Source: Mycobacteriaceae bacterium
GTDB taxonomy: Bacteria > Actinomycetota > Actinomycetes > Mycobacteriales > Mycobacteriaceae
Assembly (NCBI GenBank): GCA_019242135.1
Contig: JAFAWC010000070.1
Span: 1 to 9,599, forward strand
Direction: 5' to 3'
DNA length: 9,599 nt
The position numbers and the translations under genes were made by a program. The notes under the pieces are model-generated. The model worked only from the letters and a program-made list of their open reading frames with translations, ran no database searches and was not told the DNA's origin. Below, piece by piece: positions 6,797 to 9,599 of the stretch. The stretch's first letter is position 1, and each line of letters begins with the position of its first letter.

Positions 6797-7095
6797 TTAC
6801 CGCCATGGCACACACCGGTGTGTGCGTGCCCGACTGCGAGGCCGCGGTGGCGTTCTACCGCGACGTGCTGGGTCTGCGGGTGCTCTCACCGCCGTATGCG
6901 ATGGACGGCGAGGCGATCTGCGAGGACATCGAAGCCACCCGCGCGGAGTTGGAACGCCGCGGGGTGCGGTTTTTGGTCCAGGGGATCGCGGACGTGGCGC
7001 GGGTGCGCACGACGTGGTTCGTCGATCCGTGGGGGGTGGTGTTCATCCTGGTCGAGAAGAGCCGGCCGGAACGTCCCTATTTCGCGCAGCGATGA
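6793..7095 (+). CDS. VOC/glyoxalase-fold protein with an apparent internal deletion
   Basis: The 100-residue product starts at GTG 6793, overlapping the upstream stop (GTGA); ATG 6805 is an alternative. It opens like a VOC protein, AHTGVCVPDCEAAVAFYRDVLGLRVLSPPY (strand 1, helix 1, strand 2), but after residue 42 it jumps to CEDIEATRAELERRGVRFLV and RTTWFVDPWGVVFILVEK, the second helix and last strands. A full single-domain VOC protein is about 130-150 residues, so roughly 40-50 residues (strands 3 to 5) are missing with the frame kept. Two of the usual four metal ligands could remain (His7 and Glu88); those in strands 4 and 5 are gone. It may be a decayed gene or a minimal protein that works only as a dimer. 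The original activity is unknown; relatives include glyoxalases, dioxygenases and epimerases. It is co-transcribed with the PH pair. Confidence 0.7.
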   Translation: MITAMAHTGVCVPDCEAAVAFYRDVLGLRVLSPPYAMDGEAICEDIEATRAELERRGVRFLVQGIADVARVRTTWFVDPWGVVFILVEKSRPERPYFAQR

Positions 7096-7111
7096 ACTAA
7101 AGCAGAGGCGT

Positions 7112-8557
7112 ATGCGGCTGAGACGGTCAGTTGCGATCATCGGTGCCGGCGCGGGCGGCATCGCGATGGGGCTGCAGCTCGCGGACGGCGGATATGACTT
7201 CACGATCTTCGACCGCGCCGATGGATTCGGCGGGACGTGGCGGCACAACACGTTTCCCGGTGCTGCATGCGACGTGCCCTCACACCTGTACTCGTTTTCG
7301 TTCGCGCTCAACCCGCGATGGACCAAGACCTACGCCGATCAACCAGAGATCCTCGAATACCTCCAGGCGGTGGCCCTCAAGGGGGGCCTGGACAGAAATC
7401 TGCGGGCCAACACCCGCATCGACACCATGCGCTGGTCCGACCGCACCCGGCGCTGGACGCTGGTCACCGGCGACGGGGCGGAGCACGACTTCGACTTCGT
7501 GGTGAGCGCGGTGGGGATGCTCGACGTACCGAACATCCCGCTGATAGCGGGGGCGGAATCGTTTCGCGGCCGCGCGTTTCACTCGTCGCAGTGGGACCAC
7601 AGCAGGTCCACCGCCGGCGAGCGGGTGGCGTCGATCGGCACGGGCGCCAGCGCGATCCAGTACGTGCCGGCCATCGCCGCACAGACCGCGCACCTGACGG
7701 TGTTTCAGCGCACGCCGATCTGGGTCTCGCCGCGGTTTGATTTCCCGTACACCTCCGAACAGCACGAGTTGTTCGAGCGCGACCCGGGCGCGGCGCAGAA
7801 AATCCGCGACGACGCCTTCGACGCCTACGAGTCGTCGTCGTTCGACGTCGATGCCGCGCAGACCCGCGAAGCCACCGAACTGGCCCACAGCTATCTTCTG
7901 CGTAAGGTCGCCGACCCGGCGCTGCGAGCGAAGTTGCTGCCCGACTACCCGCTGGGATGCAAGCGACCGTTGATGTCACGCGACTGGTTCCCCACCTTCG
8001 CGCTGCCGCACGTGCACCTGGAGACCTCGCCGATCGTCGGGTTCACCGAGCACGGCCTGCGCACCGCCGACGGCGCCGAGCGTCGGGTGGACACGGTCAT
8101 CTACGGCACCGGGTTCACCGCGTCTGATTATCTGAGCAGCCTCGACGTGTACGGCAGCGGCGGCCGTCGGCTGCACGACGACTGGAGCGACGGTGCGGAG
8201 GCCTATCTAGGCACACTGGTGGCCGGGTATCCGAATCTGTTCATGCTGTACGGTCCGAACACCAACGGCGTGAATTCAATTTTGTACATCCACGAGGTGC
8301 AGACCTCCCTGGTGCGCCGGCTGCTGGACGTGGGCACCTCGATCGGGGCGAGCACGATCGAGGTCAGGCGCGAGGCGCAGGACGCCTACAACGCCGAGGT
8401 CCAGGCTGCGATGGCCGGCAAGGTGTGGCTTGCCAACTGCAACAACTACTTTCGCCATCCCAGCGGCAAAGTGGTCACCCAACTCCCGTTTTCGGGCAAG
8501 ACATTCGCCGAGCGGACTCGCAACGTGATCCTCGAGGACTACCACCTGCGGCGTTAG
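7112..8557 (+). CDS. FAD/NADPH-dependent monooxygenase, Baeyer-Villiger type
   Basis: The 481-residue product is a class B flavoprotein monooxygenase. The FAD-binding GAGAGG is at 11-16 in SVAIIGAGAGGIAMGLQL, followed by GFGGTWRHNTFPGAACDVPS, a typical segment of the family. The Baeyer-Villiger fingerprint FxGxxxHxxxW(P/D) is perfect at 151-162 (FRGRAFHSSQWD), and the NADPH site GTGASA is at 176-181. The C-terminal part has DTVIYGTGFTASDYL and LYGPNTN. Such enzymes insert oxygen into ketones to give esters or lactones, or oxidise heteroatoms; mycobacteria carry many copies, some of which activate thioamide drugs. The substrate is not predictable here. The ATG at 7112 was chosen because the FAD motif begins 10 residues later; AGAGG upstream is only 3 bases away, so initiation may be weak or coupled to the VOC gene 16 bases before. 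Confidence 0.93.
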   Translation: MRLRRSVAIIGAGAGGIAMGLQLADGGYDFTIFDRADGFGGTWRHNTFPGAACDVPSHLYSFSFALNPRWTKTYADQPEILEYLQAVALKGGLDRNLRANTRIDTMRWSDRTRRWTLVTGDGAEHDFDFVVSAVGMLDVPNIPLIAGAESFRGRAFHSSQWDHSRSTAGERVASIGTGASAIQYVPAIAAQTAHLTVFQRTPIWVSPRFDFPYTSEQHELFERDPGAAQKIRDDAFDAYESSSFDVDAAQTREATELAHSYLLRKVADPALRAKLLPDYPLGCKRPLMSRDWFPTFALPHVHLETSPIVGFTEHGLRTADGAERRVDTVIYGTGFTASDYLSSLDVYGSGGRRLHDDWSDGAEAYLGTLVAGYPNLFMLYGPNTNGVNSILYIHEVQTSLVRRLLDVGTSIGASTIEVRREAQDAYNAEVQAAMAGKVWLANCNNYFRHPSGKVVTQLPFSGKTFAERTRNVILEDYHLRR

Positions 8558-8581
8558 CCGCTTCGGTTTACTGTCGGGACC

Positions 8582-9409
8582 ATGGCCGTCGGTGGAGTGC
8601 TGTTCGACATCGACGGCGTGCTGACGACCTCATGGAAGGCAATCCCCGGCGCCGCCGCGACGCTTCGGATTCTCACCGACCACCAGATCGCCTGCTCGTA
8701 TCTGACCAACACCACCACGCGGACCCGCCAACAGATCGCCGAGGCGCTGGCCGACGCCGGGATGAACGTGCGCGCCGACGAGGTGATCACCTCGGCCGTG
8801 CTCACCGCGGAATACGTCCGCCAGACGTATCCCCACGCGCGCTGCTTTCTGGTCAACAGCGGCAGCGTCACCGAAGATATGCCCGGCATCGACCTTGTGG
8901 CGTCCACCGACTTCGGGCCGGGCCAGGAAACCCCCGACGTGATCTTGATGGGCGGGGCCGGATCGGAGTACGACCACCTCACGCTTAGTCGGGTCTACGA
9001 CTGGATGGCCCAGGGTGTGCCGGTCGTCGCGATGCACCGCAGCACCTCGTGGACCACCACCGAGGGCCTGCGGATCGACACCGGGATGTATCTGATCGGC
9101 ATGGAGCAGACCTCCGGGCGCAAGGCTACGGCGGTCGGAAAGCCTGCGCCTGCAGGGTTTCTCGCTGCGGCGAGCAGGCTCGGGGTCGATCCCGAGCAGA
9201 TGTACATGATCGGCGACGATCTGAACAACGACGTGCTGGCTGCGCAGGTGGTGGGGATGACAGGGGTGCTGGTGCGCACGGGCAAGTTCCGACAGGACAC
9301 CCTCGACCGCTGGGCCGCAGACGAATTCGCGATGCAGCCCAACCACGTCATCGACTCGGTGGCCGATTTGCCGACGCTGCTTGGGCTGTCGGGCCATCCA
9401 TCGGGTTAG
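8582..9409 (+). CDS. HAD-superfamily phosphatase, subfamily IIA (NagD/HDHD2-like)
   Basis: The 275-residue product is a cytosolic phosphatase-type hydrolase. HAD motif I is FDIDGVL with nucleophile Asp9 and acid/base Asp11; motif II is YLTNTTTRT (Thr42-Asn43); motif III is the lysine of AVGKPAP (Lys187); motif IV is MIGDDLNND (Asp212, Asp213). All catalytic residues are present. The large C2 cap between motifs II and III (about 70-175) marks subfamily IIA, whose members act on sugar phosphates, pyridoxal phosphate, nucleotides or phosphohistidine; the exact substrate cannot be assigned. The ATG at 8582 is 24 bases after the monooxygenase stop, with only a weak GGGA before it. TTTACT at 8567-8572 resembles a -10 box, so a separate leaderless transcript is possible but unproven. 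The stop overlaps that of the convergent cupin gene. Confidence 0.93.
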   Translation: MAVGGVLFDIDGVLTTSWKAIPGAAATLRILTDHQIACSYLTNTTTRTRQQIAEALADAGMNVRADEVITSAVLTAEYVRQTYPHARCFLVNSGSVTEDMPGIDLVASTDFGPGQETPDVILMGGAGSEYDHLTLSRVYDWMAQGVPVVAMHRSTSWTTTEGLRIDTGMYLIGMEQTSGRKATAVGKPAPAGFLAAASRLGVDPEQMYMIGDDLNNDVLAAQVVGMTGVLVRTGKFRQDTLDRWAADEFAMQPNHVIDSVADLPTLLGLSGHPSG

Positions 9410-9599
9410 ACAAAGTAGTTGTCGTTCCGGATGAACCACTCGCGGCGCTCATCGTCGGTCATGTCGGCGAGCCGGGCGAAGCCCTCGAAGTAGTGCTCGC
9501 GCGGCGCGCCGGGGGCGAACAGCATCAGGATCGAGGCGGGGTCGTCGGTCTCGTTGCGGAATCCGTGGACACCGCCGGGCGGCACGTACAGGAAGTCAC
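9406..9599 (-). CDS. cupin-domain protein, C-terminal part, runs off right edge
   Basis: The minus strand is open from the right edge to a TAA at 9408-9406, giving 63 C-terminal residues. The stretch begins DFLYVPPGGVHGFRNETDD, continues PASILMLFAPGAPREHYFEGFARL and ends REWFIRNDNYFV. The VPPGGVHGFRN segment is the second cupin motif (G-x5-P-x-G-x2-H-x3-N type), carrying the last histidine ligand of the beta-barrel metal site, and the short tail after it suits a small single-domain cupin. The first motif lies outside the window. Function could range from dioxygenase to a binding or regulatory role. The gene converges on the HAD gene and the two share four bases at their ends. Confidence 0.8.
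   Translation of the reverse strand, partial: DFLYVPPGGVHGFRNETDDPASILMLFAPGAPREHYFEGFARLADMTDDERREWFIRNDNYFV

Noticed and set aside
6818..7111. Longer monooxygenase starting at 6818
   Set aside because: The extension is Trp/Arg/Cys-rich and is the shifted frame of the VOC gene; the FAD-binding motif should lie near the N-terminus, as it does from ATG 7112.

Overview
The window is very GC-rich, densely packed, and its genes match mycobacterial families in order and length. The minus-strand run (SDR, moeA, psd, pssA, CDC48-type AAA ATPase) is the gene order I recall for M. tuberculosis Rv0439c to Rv0435c. I therefore read it as a chromosomal segment of a Mycobacterium in the broad sense, probably an environmental species, because the plus-strand genes next door are not beside this cluster in M. 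tuberculosis, where groEL2 follows. The species assignment is inference.

Layout. Minus strand, transcribed from about 4750 down to 1: a short-chain dehydrogenase with a strong ribosome binding site; moeA (molybdopterin molybdenumtransferase; 1-base stop/start overlap); psd (phosphatidylserine decarboxylase; 9-base gap); pssA (CDP-diacylglycerol-serine phosphatidyltransferase; ATGA overlap); and the N-terminal 316 codons of a CDC48/VCP-like AAA ATPase that runs off the left edge. PssA makes phosphatidylserine and Psd converts it to phosphatidylethanolamine, so the core of the operon is a two-step phospholipid pathway. The gap between pssA and the ATPase gene holds a perfect 33-bp tandem duplication that also forms a possible 26-codon leader ORF.

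Plus strand, from about 4815: two membrane proteins with bacterial PH (DUF304/bPH2) domains, like the YdbS/YdbT pair; a small VOC (glyoxalase-fold) protein that appears to lack the middle of its domain; an FAD/NADPH monooxygenase with a perfect Baeyer-Villiger fingerprint; and a HAD-IIA (NagD-like) phosphatase. The first three are joined by GTGA start/stop overlaps and the next two follow at 16 and 24 bases, so they look like one operon divergent from the phospholipid operon across a 65-bp gap. The last 194 bases hold the 3' end of a convergent cupin-domain gene whose stop codon overlaps that of the HAD gene.

No tRNA, rRNA, CRISPR array, transposase or phage gene is visible. Most genes are ordinary housekeeping or accessory families. 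The points most worth a second look are the duplicated 33-bp unit with its leader ORF, the degenerate Walker B of the ATPase, the truncated VOC domain, and the PH-domain pair placed back to back with phospholipid synthesis.
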